From Microbispora siamensis (lineage in GTDB: Bacteria; Actinomycetota; Actinomycetes; Streptosporangiales; Streptosporangiaceae), in NCBI RefSeq assembly GCF_016863095.1, contig NZ_BOOF01000009.1:186001-250000 (forward strand): 64,000 bases of DNA. Direction: 5' to 3'. Shown here piece by piece: positions 25,154 to 33,711 of the stretch (the stretch's first letter is position 1; the number at the start of each line of letters is the position of its first letter). The notes beneath the pieces are model-generated. The model saw nothing but the letters and a program-made list of their open reading frames with translations, was not told the DNA's origin and made no database searches. The position numbers and the translations under genes are program-made.

Positions 25154-26092
25154 ATGCGACGCCGTACGGTCCTCGCACTGGGAGTCCTGGCCCTCGCGGG
25201 CGCGTGCGGCGTCCAGGAGCCGCCGCGCCGCAGGGAGCTCTCCCTGGCCGTCCCGGGCCCGCCCGGAGGATGCGGGGACGGCGTCGCCGCCGGGATCAAG
25301 GCGCTCGTCGAGGGGCGCGGCTGGGCCCGCGCCGTACGGATCAGGCGGGAGGCCGGCGACGGCGGGACGGCTCTCGCCCGGCCGGGCGGGCCGCGGACCG
25401 ACCTGGTGATCGCCGATCCCGCGCTGCTCGCCGCCTGCGCGCGGGGCCGCGACCCGCTCCTGGTGACCAGGGCGGTCCCGCTCGCGCGGCTGGCGGGGGA
25501 GTGGGAGGTGCTGGTCGCCTCGCCCGACTCGGGTTATCGCACGTTCGAGCAGTTCGCCGCCGCGCTGCTGCGCGACCCCCGGGGGCCCAGGGTCGCGGGG
25601 GGCGCCGACCGCGGCCCGGAGCACCTGCTGCTCGGCATGACCGCGCAGGGCCTGGGAGCCGACCCCCGGCTGCTCGACTACGTCGCGTTCGACAGCAGGG
25701 CGCAGGCCGTCGCGGCGGTCCTCGACGGGCGGCTCGCGCTCGGATTCGGCAGCAGGCGCGAGGTCGCCCCCCACGTGCGCGCCGGGCGCCTGCGGCCGCT
25801 CGCCGTCTCCTCCGCCGAGCGGCTGCCCGGGGTGGACGCGCCGACGTTGTCGGAGTCGGGCGTGCGGATCGTGTACGCCGACTGGACGGGGCTGATCGCC
25901 CCGCACGGCACGCCCGAGCTTGACGCCCTGCTCGACCTGTGCCGGGCCGTCGCCGACACTCCGGGGTGGCGGAGCCTGTGCGACCGCAACGACTGGACGC
26001 CGATGTGGCTCGACGGCGACGACTTCCGCCAATGGCTCGCCGGCGAGGCGCGTCGTACGGCCCTGCTCCTCACCGATCTCGGACTCCGTTGA
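25154..26092 (+). CDS. TctC/Bug-like substrate-binding lipoprotein (orphan)
   Basis: A 312-aa extracytoplasmic lipoprotein: MRRRTVLALGVLALAGACGV has a lipobox LAGAC, and an upstream GGAGGG decides the start. The body resembles the solute-binding proteins of tripartite tricarboxylate transporters: RTDLVIADPALL, EWEVLVASPDSGYRTFEQF, LLGMTAQGLGADPRLLDYVAFDSRAQAVAAVLDGRLALGF, AGRLRPLAVSSAERLPG, DWTGLIAPHGTP. No TctA/TctB membrane genes are adjacent, so either the permease is elsewhere or the protein is a sensor. It is 45 bp upstream of the MscS gene on the same strand. The ligand cannot be read from sequence. Confidence 0.75.
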   Translation: MRRRTVLALGVLALAGACGVQEPPRRRELSLAVPGPPGGCGDGVAAGIKALVEGRGWARAVRIRREAGDGGTALARPGGPRTDLVIADPALLAACARGRDPLLVTRAVPLARLAGEWEVLVASPDSGYRTFEQFAAALLRDPRGPRVAGGADRGPEHLLLGMTAQGLGADPRLLDYVAFDSRAQAVAAVLDGRLALGFGSRREVAPHVRAGRLRPLAVSSAERLPGVDAPTLSESGVRIVYADWTGLIAPHGTPELDALLDLCRAVADTPGWRSLCDRNDWTPMWLDGDDFRQWLAGEARRTALLLTDLGLR

Positions 26093-26137
26093 ACTCATCC
26101 GGTTTTCGGCGTACCCGTAAAGGGCAAAGGGAACGCC

Positions 26138-27193
26138 ATGACGACGACAGGGGGCGCCGTCACAACGGCAGCGTGGAACTGGGTGACCTTGGCGATCGCC
26201 GTGGCCGCCGCGATCGTCGCGGTGGAGCTGGTCCGGCGGGTGCTGAAATCGCGCCTGATAGGGGAGCGGTGGGCGCTCGCCGGGCCGTTCGTGCGCCGGT
26301 GCACCTGGCCGGGCTTCGCCTCGGCCGTGGTGGGCACCGTCAAGGCGGCCTACGACCCCGACATGCCCGGGTCGGACTCCCACGGCTTCCAGCGGGTGCT
26401 CGCGCTGCTGCTGATCGCCTGCGTGACCTGGCTGATGATCCAGGCGGCGTACGCGGTGACCGACGTCGTCCTCGACCGGCTCACCCGGGTCGAGGGCGAG
26501 CGCAACCGCAGGGCCCGGCGCATCCGCACCCAGATCGCACTGGTGCGCCGGGTGTCGGCGGCGGTCGTCGTGGTGCTCGCGCTGGGGGCGATGCTGTTCA
26601 CCTTCCCGCAGGTGCGGGCGCTGGGCGCGGGGCTGCTCGCCTCCGCGGGCATCGCCGGCGTGGTGGGCGGCATCGCGGCCCAGTCCACGCTCGGCAACAT
26701 GCTGGCCGGGCTGCAGCTCGCCTTCAGCGACGCGCTGCGGCTCGACGACGTGGTCGTGGTGGAGAACGAGTGGGGCCGCATCGAGGAGCTGACCCTCACG
26801 TACGTGGCGCTGCGCCTGTGGGACGAGCGGCGGCTCATCCTGCCGGTGTCCTACTTCACCACCAACCCGTTCGAGAACTGGACGCGTCACGAGAGCCGCA
26901 TCCTCGGCAGCGTGTACCTCCGGGTGGACTGGACGATCCCGGTCGACGAGGTGCGCACCGAGCTCTACCGGGCGCTGCGCGAGAACCCGCTGTGGGATCA
27001 GAAAGACTGGACGCTGCAGGTCACCGACATCACCCCGGAGGGGCTGGTCGAGCTGCGCGCCCTGATGAGCGCGGCCGACTCGGCGAGCGCCTTCGACCTG
27101 CGCTGCGACATCCGCGAGCACCTGGTCGGGTTCATCCGCGAGAAGTACCCCGAGAGCCTCCCACGTCTGCGCGTCGAGGCTTCCGCACGCTGA
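26138..27193 (+). CDS. MscS-family mechanosensitive channel
   Basis: A 351-aa membrane protein. Predicted membrane segments lie near 12-32, 87-108, 140-160 and 165-195, the last being the Gly/Ala-rich pore helix ALGAGLLASAGIAGVVGGIAAQSTLGNMLAG. The beta domain follows with VVVENEWGRIEELTLTYVALRLWDERRLILPVSYFTTNPFENWTR, a signature of the MscS family. It releases solutes on hypo-osmotic shock. It may share a transcript with the lipoprotein upstream and ends 10 bp from a convergent gene. Confidence 0.93.
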   Translation: MTTTGGAVTTAAWNWVTLAIAVAAAIVAVELVRRVLKSRLIGERWALAGPFVRRCTWPGFASAVVGTVKAAYDPDMPGSDSHGFQRVLALLLIACVTWLMIQAAYAVTDVVLDRLTRVEGERNRRARRIRTQIALVRRVSAAVVVVLALGAMLFTFPQVRALGAGLLASAGIAGVVGGIAAQSTLGNMLAGLQLAFSDALRLDDVVVVENEWGRIEELTLTYVALRLWDERRLILPVSYFTTNPFENWTRHESRILGSVYLRVDWTIPVDEVRTELYRALRENPLWDQKDWTLQVTDITPEGLVELRALMSAADSASAFDLRCDIREHLVGFIREKYPESLPRLRVEASAR

Positions 27194-27203
27194 GCGACGG
27201 GCG

Positions 27204-28820
27204 TCAGGGGGCGTTGGACGGCCGCAGGAGCCTGCTCGCGCCCGCGATGAGCGCGGTGGCGAGGATCCAGCCCGCGGCGACCAGGCCGTTCGCCAGCCAC
27301 TGGGTCCATCCGGCCGGCTCCCAGGCGCCCCGCTGCTCGAACACGCTCACCGGCACGAGCAGGTCGAGGGTGTAGACGAAGGCGTTGAAGTGGCGCGACT
27401 CGTCCAGCCCGATCTGGTGCGGCGGCCACTGGGTGAAGACCGCCGTGCCCGTCGCGAGGAGCAGCGCGGCCCACAGGCCGGCGAGCCAGGGCCGGTAGCC
27501 GTACCCGACGAGCCCGTCGAGCAGCCGGCCCCACAGCCGCCCGGGCAGCCGCAGCGTCCGCCGCCGCGCCCGCTGCCTGGCCAGCAGCACCCGGCGCGCG
27601 TCCGGCTCGTGCCCGATGCGCCGGCAGTAGGCGGCCAGCTGCTCGTACGGCTGGGGCCGGTAGCCCCCGGGGTCGCGCCGCAGCCAGGAGAGGCGGTCGG
27701 CCAGGGTCGCGGGCCCGCGCAGCGACTCGTACGTCAGCCCGTTGAGCCGCACCTCGCCCGGATAGCTCTCCGGACGGTCGAACAGCACGCCGAAGCGGGA
27801 GTAGCCGAGGTTGACCTCGCCCTCGATCGACTCGGGCAGCAGGATGAGCTCGTCCGCCTGCATGTGGCTCAGATGCAGCACCCGGCCCGGCGCCCGCAGT
27901 ACCGCGCCGTGGAACGACAGGACCCCGTCGATGCGCGCGCCGCGCAGCCGTACGGTCCCGTCGGCGGTGAAACCCGCGCCGAGTTCGGCCGTGGCGGCCT
28001 GAAGGTGGTCGGCGTGCACGGCGGGGGTGCCGTCCGCCGTGACGACGGCGCCCTGGAGGTAGAGCCCGCTGGAGAAGCGGGCGCCGATCAGCCGCAGGCC
28101 GCCAGTGGTCCGCATGTCGCGTAAGAAGGCGCTGCCGTCCACGACGAGCCCGCCGGCCCACAGCGCGACCGACTCCCAGGTCCGCGGCTCCTCCGATCCC
28201 TCGGGTCCGTTCCACGGGGTCTGCTCCATGGGCGGCTCCAGGGACGACGCCCCGGGCGGCATGCCCCGGTTCTGCGCCTCGCCGGGGGTGCCCACCCGCG
28301 TGCCGGAGAGCCGGAGCTGCCCGGTCACGTGGGCGTTGTCCAGGCGCACCTCCGCGTGGACGACCGATCCGTCGAGGTCGAGGAGTCCGTCGACCGTGGC
28401 CCGGCTGGCCCGGAAGCGGAAGATGTCGCAGCGCCGCAGCCGTACGCCCCTGGTCCTGGCGTCGTTGAGCGAGACCGTTCCGGCGATGTGGCAGTCGAGC
28501 AGGTGGACCTTCGCCTCGATCGTGGCGTCGGACAGGTTGAGGTCGCCGACGATCCGGGCTCCGGCGAGCCGGACGCCCGGCACCCGGGCCGATCCGCCGG
28601 TGCCCCGGTCGAGCACCAGCGCGGAGATCACCTCCGCCCGGACCACCCGCGAGCGGCCCCACACGCCGATCGAGTCCCCGCTTGAGCCCCACCCGCCGCC
28701 GGAGGAGGAGCCCGTCTCCCGGCCATGTCGCAGGTCGACCCAGGCGCCGGTGGGGTAGGCGTCCCAGAGCCGTCGCTCGGCGGGGGTGAGCCTGCGGAAA
28801 GGGGGCCGCGATCTTCGCAT
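27204..28820 (-). CDS. Beta-helix repeat protein with C-terminal membrane domain
   Basis: About 538 aa from the ATG at 28820 (the frame is open for 54 more codons upstream, judged non-coding). Residues ~60-420 are a run of ~20-residue units of the type VRLAGARIVGDLNLSDATIEAKVHLLDCHIAGTVSL (periodic hydrophobic residues with Gly), which should form a right-handed beta-helix akin to pentapeptide-repeat proteins. The C-terminal third has a basic helical part (PYEQLAAYCRRIGHEPDARRVLLARQRARRR) and three to four hydrophobic segments. Similar streptomycete proteins are sometimes labelled membrane-associated oxidoreductase, but I see no redox motif. It is divergent from the P1 peptidase. Confidence 0.75.
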   Translation of the reverse strand: MRRSRPPFRRLTPAERRLWDAYPTGAWVDLRHGRETGSSSGGGWGSSGDSIGVWGRSRVVRAEVISALVLDRGTGGSARVPGVRLAGARIVGDLNLSDATIEAKVHLLDCHIAGTVSLNDARTRGVRLRRCDIFRFRASRATVDGLLDLDGSVVHAEVRLDNAHVTGQLRLSGTRVGTPGEAQNRGMPPGASSLEPPMEQTPWNGPEGSEEPRTWESVALWAGGLVVDGSAFLRDMRTTGGLRLIGARFSSGLYLQGAVVTADGTPAVHADHLQAATAELGAGFTADGTVRLRGARIDGVLSFHGAVLRAPGRVLHLSHMQADELILLPESIEGEVNLGYSRFGVLFDRPESYPGEVRLNGLTYESLRGPATLADRLSWLRRDPGGYRPQPYEQLAAYCRRIGHEPDARRVLLARQRARRRTLRLPGRLWGRLLDGLVGYGYRPWLAGLWAALLLATGTAVFTQWPPHQIGLDESRHFNAFVYTLDLLVPVSVFEQRGAWEPAGWTQWLANGLVAAGWILATALIAGASRLLRPSNAP

Positions 28821-28884
28821 GGGCCGACGATATCGCCGATCTTCCCAGGGCCCGCGCACCGCCGGAGAGCGTGACACCGACAAG

Positions 28885-29934
28885 ATGAACGCCATGGACA
28901 ACCATCTGAACGGGCGCGTACGGGCGCGCTCGCTGGGCGTCGTCGTCGGCGCGTTGCCGACCGGGCCGCTGAACGCGATCACCGATGTCGACGGGGTCCT
29001 GGTGGGTCACACCACGATCGACGACGGCGCCGATCTCCACACCGGGGTCACCGCCGTCGTTCCCCGTCAGCTGATCGCCGGGCGGCGGGGGCTGCCCGCG
29101 GCCGTCCACGCCGGCAACGGGTACGGCAAGCTGGTCGGCTCGACCCAGGTCGACGAACTCGGCGTGCTGGAGTCGCCCGTCGTCCTGACCGCCACGTTGT
29201 CGGTGTTCCGGGCGGCCGACGCGCTGCTCACCTACCTGATGGACCGCCGCCCGGACGGGATCTCCTTCAATCCCCTGGTGGGCGAGACCAACGACGGCTT
29301 CCTCTCCGACATCCGGCGCCGCCCCGTCACCGAACGGCACGTCCTCGACGCGCTGGAGGGAGCGTCCGGGGGGCTGCCCGCCGAGGGATGCGTGGGGGCG
29401 GGGACCGGGACGACGGCCCTGGGATACAAGGCCGGCATCGGCACCTCCTCCCGGCGGCAGGCGGTGGACGGTGCTCCGGTCACGGTCGGAGCGCTCGTCC
29501 AGGCCAACTTCGGCGGCGTGCTGACCGTCCGCGGTGTCCCGATGCCTGTCGGCGAACTCATCCCGGGAGCCGGTCGTCACGAGCAGCCCGCCGGCTCCTG
29601 CATGATCGTGGTGGCCACCGACGCGCCGGTCGACGCACGTCAACTCGGCCGCCTCGCCCGCCGCGCGATCTTCGCGATGGGCCGTGTGGGTGCGTCGTAC
29701 TCCCACGGCAGCGGCGACTACGCGATCGCCTTCACCACGGCGCCGCCGGGGGTCCCGCTCCTGCCCGACGAGGCGCTGAACCCCGTCTTCGCCGCGGTCA
29801 TGGACTCGGTCGAGGAGGCGCTGCTCAACTCCCTGTTCACCGCGACGACCACCACCGGCTTCCGCGGTCGCACGAGCCACGCCGTCCCCTACGACCGGCT
29901 CCCGGCACCGGACGGCCGGACCGCGCTTCCGTGA
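28885..29934 (+). CDS. P1 family peptidase (DmpA/L-aminopeptidase type)
   Basis: A 349-aa member of the DmpA self-processing Ntn-hydrolase family that removes N-terminal residues or D-esters. NAITDVDGVLVGHTTI, HAGNGYGKLVGSTQVDELG, ETNDGFLSD and EGCVGAGTGTTALGYKAGIGTSSR are family hallmarks. The autocleavage site is the Gly-Ser pair in QPAGSCMIVVATDAP, with the Ser becoming the new N-terminal nucleophile. Two starts (28885 and 28894) are 3 codons apart; GGAGAG upstream is better placed for the first. No linked transporter. Confidence 0.92.
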   Translation: MNAMDNHLNGRVRARSLGVVVGALPTGPLNAITDVDGVLVGHTTIDDGADLHTGVTAVVPRQLIAGRRGLPAAVHAGNGYGKLVGSTQVDELGVLESPVVLTATLSVFRAADALLTYLMDRRPDGISFNPLVGETNDGFLSDIRRRPVTERHVLDALEGASGGLPAEGCVGAGTGTTALGYKAGIGTSSRRQAVDGAPVTVGALVQANFGGVLTVRGVPMPVGELIPGAGRHEQPAGSCMIVVATDAPVDARQLGRLARRAIFAMGRVGASYSHGSGDYAIAFTTAPPGVPLLPDEALNPVFAAVMDSVEEALLNSLFTATTTTGFRGRTSHAVPYDRLPAPDGRTALP

Positions 29935-29958
29935 GCGCCGGGTGCCAGGTGCCAGGCG

Positions 29959-31200
29959 TCAGGAGCCGCAGTCGCAGCAGCAGCCGTCCCCGCAGGAGCA
30001 GCCGTCGCCGGAGCAGCAGTCGGAGCACGACGAGCAGCAGTCGCAACAGTCGCAGCAGCCCGAGCAGTCACAGTCGTCGCAGAAGCAGCGCTCGGTCCAC
30101 GGCGAGTTCCGGTGCTCGCTCCACGGCGGGCGGTAGAGCCCGCAGGTCAGGAAGACCGCCACCCCGGCCGCCGCGGCCAGCCCGAGCCCCGGAGGCCCGG
30201 CCGGCGGCTCCCCGAGGGGTCCCGGCGGGCCCTCGGGTGGCGCCGGCGAGGTCCCCTCGGCTCGCCCACGGTCGCCTTGCACACGGTCGGCTTGCAGACG
30301 GTGCGTCGCACAGGCGGCGCCGTGGGCGCGCGGCCCGAACGCCCGGTCGACGGCGCGGCGGGTCTCGCCGCACAGCAGCGTCTCGACCAGGTGCCGCTCC
30401 TCCAGGTCGAGATCGCGTACGGCCAGGCGCAGCCCGTGCAGCGCCTCCTCGCACACCCGCCGGGCCTCGGCGGGGGAGGTGCCGGTCGCGTCCAGCGGGT
30501 TGTACGCCCCGCGGGCCCGGTCCTCGGCGAGGTCCTCGACCGCGTCGATCAGGTGCGCGATCCGGCCGAAGAAGCGGCCGGCCTCGCGCAGGCTCTCGGC
30601 GTTGCCCGGCCGGCCCGCGAGCACGGCGGTGTGCGCGAAGGCTGCGGCCACGGCGGTCTCGGTGGGCTCGGTGATCTCGAGCAGCCCACGCCCCGGGGAT
30701 GTCTCCAGCAGCGCCTGGCGGGCGGAGACCTCGGTCAGGACGGCCGTGTCGAAGCCGATCGACTCCGCGCCGCGCCGGGCGGCCGAGGCCCAGGCGGCGG
30801 CCGTGGCGCGCATCGGGACGCCGGCCACGCGCCGGGCCGCGATCCCGTCGCCGTCGGACGCGTGGTCGCGGATCTTGCCCGAGGCGAGGGCCAGCGAGAC
30901 CACGGCGGCCAGGCGGGCGCCCCGATCGTCCGACCGAACCACCTCCGCCGACCGGAAGCCGCGCAGCGCGCAGGGCCCGGCGGTCCGCCGGTTCGGCCCG
31001 GCGGCCCCCGCTCCTGAACGGGCTCCCGACTGGGCCTCGGTCAGGACGGACAGGATGAGGCCGTCGTAGTTGGTCGCCATGCGGGCCAGGTGCCCGTGCC
31101 GGTCCCGCAACGTCAGGCAGAGCCCGCACAGGTGCGCGCGCCAGGCCTCGTGGACGGACGGGCAGGAGTGGCGGGCACACGGCCGGAGGATCCCGAACAC
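29959..31200 (-). CDS. DUF5685-like protein with Cys-rich C-terminal tail
   Basis: A 413-aa protein starting at the GTG at 31200, with AAGGAG 8 bp upstream. The N-terminus FGILRPCARHSCPSVHEAWRAHLCGLCLTLRDRHGHLARMATNYDGLILSVL is typical of DUF5685 proteins and has several conserved Cys/His. The middle is helical (FGRIAHLIDAVEDLAEDRARGAYNPL) and somewhat like a prenyl-synthase or ferritin-type bundle with acidic pairs. A Pro/Gly linker, a single hydrophobic segment (LGLAAAAGVAVFLTCGLY) and a tail with 19 cysteines in the last 42 residues follow. The tail suggests metal binding or multiple disulfides outside the membrane. Function unknown; the family assignment is from memory. Confidence 0.75.
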   Translation of the reverse strand: MFGILRPCARHSCPSVHEAWRAHLCGLCLTLRDRHGHLARMATNYDGLILSVLTEAQSGARSGAGAAGPNRRTAGPCALRGFRSAEVVRSDDRGARLAAVVSLALASGKIRDHASDGDGIAARRVAGVPMRATAAAWASAARRGAESIGFDTAVLTEVSARQALLETSPGRGLLEITEPTETAVAAAFAHTAVLAGRPGNAESLREAGRFFGRIAHLIDAVEDLAEDRARGAYNPLDATGTSPAEARRVCEEALHGLRLAVRDLDLEERHLVETLLCGETRRAVDRAFGPRAHGAACATHRLQADRVQGDRGRAEGTSPAPPEGPPGPLGEPPAGPPGLGLAAAAGVAVFLTCGLYRPPWSEHRNSPWTERCFCDDCDCSGCCDCCDCCSSCSDCCSGDGCSCGDGCCCDCGS

Positions 31201-31323
31201 CCAGAGACTCCTTGGGGGGTCATGCGTACGGGATCGTCCCGTTGCGCGGCGATTATGCCATCGCGGCCGGGACCCCTGCCGGAGCAACCGGGGGGAAGCC
31301 TGGACAATCGAGGGGTGACTCCT

Positions 31324-31343
31324 CCGCTCCCTGAAGGGAGCGG
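31324..31343 (-). other. Right-end hairpin / candidate omega-RNA stem
   Basis: Perfect 8-bp stem CCGCTCCC-TGAA-GGGAGCGG just after the tnpB stop, followed on the minus strand by AGGAGTCAC. In IS200/IS605 elements the right-end hairpin also forms part of the guide RNA transcribed from the 3' end of tnpB; the guide would be the flanking sequence beyond about 31311. Confidence 0.6.
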
Positions 31344-31350
31344 CTTCTCG

Positions 31351-32541
31351 CTAGGCCGCTTCCGCAGCGTCGCGAAGGGCAAGCCCTGCCCTGAGGATGT
31401 TGATCGCCGCGTTCACGTCGGCGTGCGCGGTGTGCCCGCACGCCGTACAGGCGAACTCGGCTTGGGTGACGCGGTTCTCCCTTGCCACATGCCCGCACCG
31501 CGAGCAGGTGCGGGAGGTGTTGCGGGGATCAACTGCGATCAGCTCTCGACCGGCACTTTCAGCCTTGTATGCGAGCACATGCAGGAACACCCCCCAACCC
31601 GCGTCCAGGATGCTCCGGTTCAGCCCCGACTTGGCCGCGACGTTCCGCCCGGGTCGTTCGATCGTGCCGGACGCGGACCGGGTCATGTTCGCGATCCGCA
31701 GGTCCTCGTGCACGATCACGTCATAGCCGCGGACCAGGGTCAGCGCGGCCTTGTGCGCGCCGTCCAGGCGTTGGCGACGGACCTTCGCGTGCAGCGCCGC
31801 CACCCGCGCCACCGCCTTACCGCGCCGCTTGGACCCCCGCTTCTTGCGGGCCAGAGCCTGCTGGGCCGCCGCCAGACGGCCGGCGGAGGAGGCCAGGTGG
31901 CGCGGGTTGGCCAGGGGGTCACCGTCGCTGGTGGTGACCAGCGATGCCACGCCCATGTCCAGGCCCACGGCCGCGCCCGTCGCGGGCAAGGTCTCGGCGG
32001 GGACGTCGTCGCACGACAGGATCACATACCAACGGGTGCCTTCCCGCTTGATACTGATCGTCTTCACCCGGCCCCGCACCGGGCGGTGCTGATGCACCCG
32101 AACGTGCCCGATGCCCTGAAGGCGGACGAACGTCGCCGTGGGGTGCTCGGGTTGGGAGTCCCACCGGCAGCCGTCCCCGTCCTTGGGCCACTCCACCGTG
32201 TCGAACCAGCCGCGCCCCTTGAATCTGGGGAACCCGGGTGTGCGCCCCTCACGGACGCGGGCGAAGAACGCACGGAACGCCTTGTCCAACCGGCGGAGCG
32301 TGGCCTGCTGGGAGGAGAACGACCACCGGCCCTGACCGGCGGGGTCATCGGCGCGGATGTCCTTCAAGTCTGCGGACTGGTCACCGTAGCGAACGGTTAC
32401 ACCCGCCTTGCGGTAGCCCGTGCGCCGGTGCTCAAGGGCGGCGTTGTAGAGCTGCCGGTGATCCTCAAGGCAGGCGGCGAGCGAGGCGGCCTGCTTGATG
32501 GTGGGGCGCAGCAGGAACTTGACCGACCGGCGCACGCCCAC
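31351..32541 (-). CDS. tnpB: TnpB, RNA-guided nuclease of IS200/IS605 element
   Basis: A full-length 396-aa TnpB. The RuvC-like catalytic triad is present: Asp195 in GLDMGVASLV, Glu279 in DVIVHEDLRI and Asp375 in TAHADVNAAINI. The zinc finger TCSRCG...FACTACG (Cys346, 349, 365, 368) sits between the last two. The N-terminal REC/WED region has the usual basic character (LRPTIKQAASLAACLEDHR, RTPGFPRFKGR). The start is a GTG. TnpB cuts donor sites guided by RNA copied from the element's right end, which maintains the element. All residues needed for activity appear intact. Confidence 0.95.
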   Translation of the reverse strand: MGVRRSVKFLLRPTIKQAASLAACLEDHRQLYNAALEHRRTGYRKAGVTVRYGDQSADLKDIRADDPAGQGRWSFSSQQATLRRLDKAFRAFFARVREGRTPGFPRFKGRGWFDTVEWPKDGDGCRWDSQPEHPTATFVRLQGIGHVRVHQHRPVRGRVKTISIKREGTRWYVILSCDDVPAETLPATGAAVGLDMGVASLVTTSDGDPLANPRHLASSAGRLAAAQQALARKKRGSKRRGKAVARVAALHAKVRRQRLDGAHKAALTLVRGYDVIVHEDLRIANMTRSASGTIERPGRNVAAKSGLNRSILDAGWGVFLHVLAYKAESAGRELIAVDPRNTSRTCSRCGHVARENRVTQAEFACTACGHTAHADVNAAINILRAGLALRDAAEAA

Positions 32542-32643
32542 CCCCGTTCATTCCTACGTTCAGTAATCAGATCACCACGCTACTGGAAGGCGCCGACAAA
32601 ACCGGGAGGGAGGAAGCGCGGAATCAGCGGTCAGCCGAAGCAG

Positions 32644-32739
32644 GCCGCGGATGAGCTCCTCAAGGCGGGCCTTCATCCGGCCACTCAGAACGGGACGGCG
32701 GTACTTCGGACATCACACCACGTGGTACCCGAGGTCATA
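32644..32739 (-). pseudogene. tnpA: Remnant of IS200-type tnpA (Y1 transposase)
   Basis: On the minus strand the frame reads YDLGYHVV-stop-CPKYRRPVLSGRMKARLEELIRG, the familiar N-terminus of Y1 transposases (normally YHLVWCPKYRRPVL), with TGA at 32713-32715 replacing the Trp codon. After EELIRG similarity ends; the catalytic HUH motif and Tyr are absent. So only ~32 codons of a ~140-codon gene remain. Confidence 0.85.
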
Positions 32740-32752
32740 CGCCGCACCGGGG

Positions 32753-32774
32753 AGGTGCGCACCTGAGGAGTCAC
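32753..32774 (+). repeat. Palindrome plus GAGGAGTCAC, inverted relative to right end
   Basis: AGGTGCGCACCT (12-bp perfect palindrome, 32753-32764) is followed by GAGGAGTCAC. At the other end of the element a hairpin is followed, in opposite orientation, by the same GAGGAGTCAC. It marks either the left end of the element or a remnant right end of a second one. Confidence 0.5.
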
Positions 32775-32902
32775 ACGATCATTACAGCACCGTCCGTCTA
32801 ATCGCACTGGTGAAAGGCATCCGCGATGAGCCCAGACAGAAAACCAGCCAGGGGCGGCCTTCCCCCGTCGCCTGAAGGCCACGGTCCCCTGCAGAGGTTC
32901 TG

Positions 32903-33667
32903 ATGGAAGTTACCGACGGGTTCGAGCTGGCCCTCGACGAGCACGTCGCCACCCTCACCCTCAACCGCCCCGCCACGCGCAACGCCGTGACCGCCGCCAT
33001 GTGGCGGGCGCTGCCGGGCATCCTCGCGGACCTCGCCGCCGATCCGAAGGTACGTGTCCTCGTCTTTACCGGAGCCGGGGGAACTTTCTGCTCCGGTGCT
33101 GATATTTCGGAAATTCATGAGCTTGGCGATAACGACGATGACACCGGTCTTACCGTTGTCGCGGAGCACGCACTCGTGACCTTTCCCAAACCCGTGATCG
33201 CGATGATCGAGGGATACTGCGTCGGCGGCGGATGCCAGCTCGCGCTCGCCTGCGATCTGCGCGTCGCGGCGGCCGGGGCCCGCTTCGGCGTCACCCCGGC
33301 CAAGCTCGGGATCGTCTACCCGCTCAGCTCCACACGGCGGCTGGCGGAGATCGCCGGGCCCGCCACCGCGAAGCTCCTGCTCTTCTCCGCCGAGCTCATC
33401 AGCGCAGATCACGCATTGCGTACCGGTCTCGTCGACGAGGTCTGCCCGCCGGAGGAGTTGCGCGAGCGCGTGTACGGCCTGGCGGCCACGATGGCCGGCA
33501 GGTCCCGGCTGACGCTGGCGGCGGCCAAGCAGATCATCGACGGCCGGGCCGGGGAGGCCGAGGTGCGCGCCTGGCAGCGGGAGGCCAGGGAGAGCGGCGA
33601 AATGGCCGAAGGTGTCCGGGCATATCGGGAGGGGCGTTCCCCTGGATTCTCTTGGGATGCAAAATAG
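32903..33667 (+). CDS. Enoyl-CoA hydratase/isomerase family protein
   Basis: A 254-aa crotonase-fold enzyme. TFCSGADISEIHEL gives the CoA-binding oxyanion hole, and CVGGGCQLALACDLRVAAAGARFGVTPAKLGIVYP the second half of the active site. One catalytic Glu of classical hydratases is not obvious (the 130s read KLGIVYPLSST), so it may be an isomerase or act on another acyl-CoA. Codons around 33060-33190 (GATATTTCGGAAATTCATGAG) are A+T richer than the neighbouring genes. It starts 20 bp after a Pst-like CTGCAG and lies just outside the IS element. Confidence 0.88.
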   Translation: MEVTDGFELALDEHVATLTLNRPATRNAVTAAMWRALPGILADLAADPKVRVLVFTGAGGTFCSGADISEIHELGDNDDDTGLTVVAEHALVTFPKPVIAMIEGYCVGGGCQLALACDLRVAAAGARFGVTPAKLGIVYPLSSTRRLAEIAGPATAKLLLFSAELISADHALRTGLVDEVCPPEELRERVYGLAATMAGRSRLTLAAAKQIIDGRAGEAEVRAWQREARESGEMAEGVRAYREGRSPGFSWDAK

Positions 33668-33711
33668 GCATAAACGGGACTCGCAGTGGTAATGACCCTG
33701 TGAGGTGTGAG

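Larger units (their letters stand above)
31311..32774 (-). mobile_element. IS200/IS605-family element, TnpB intact, TnpA vestigial
   Basis: An element made of a complete tnpB, a fragment of tnpA 100 bp upstream of it, and a hairpin plus GAGGAGTCAC motif at each end in inverted orientation. Boundaries are estimates: the outer ends are set at the two AGGAGTCAC copies. With TnpA gone, the element should not move by itself, yet TnpB can still act as an RNA-guided nuclease if the guide RNA is made. Confidence 0.75.
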
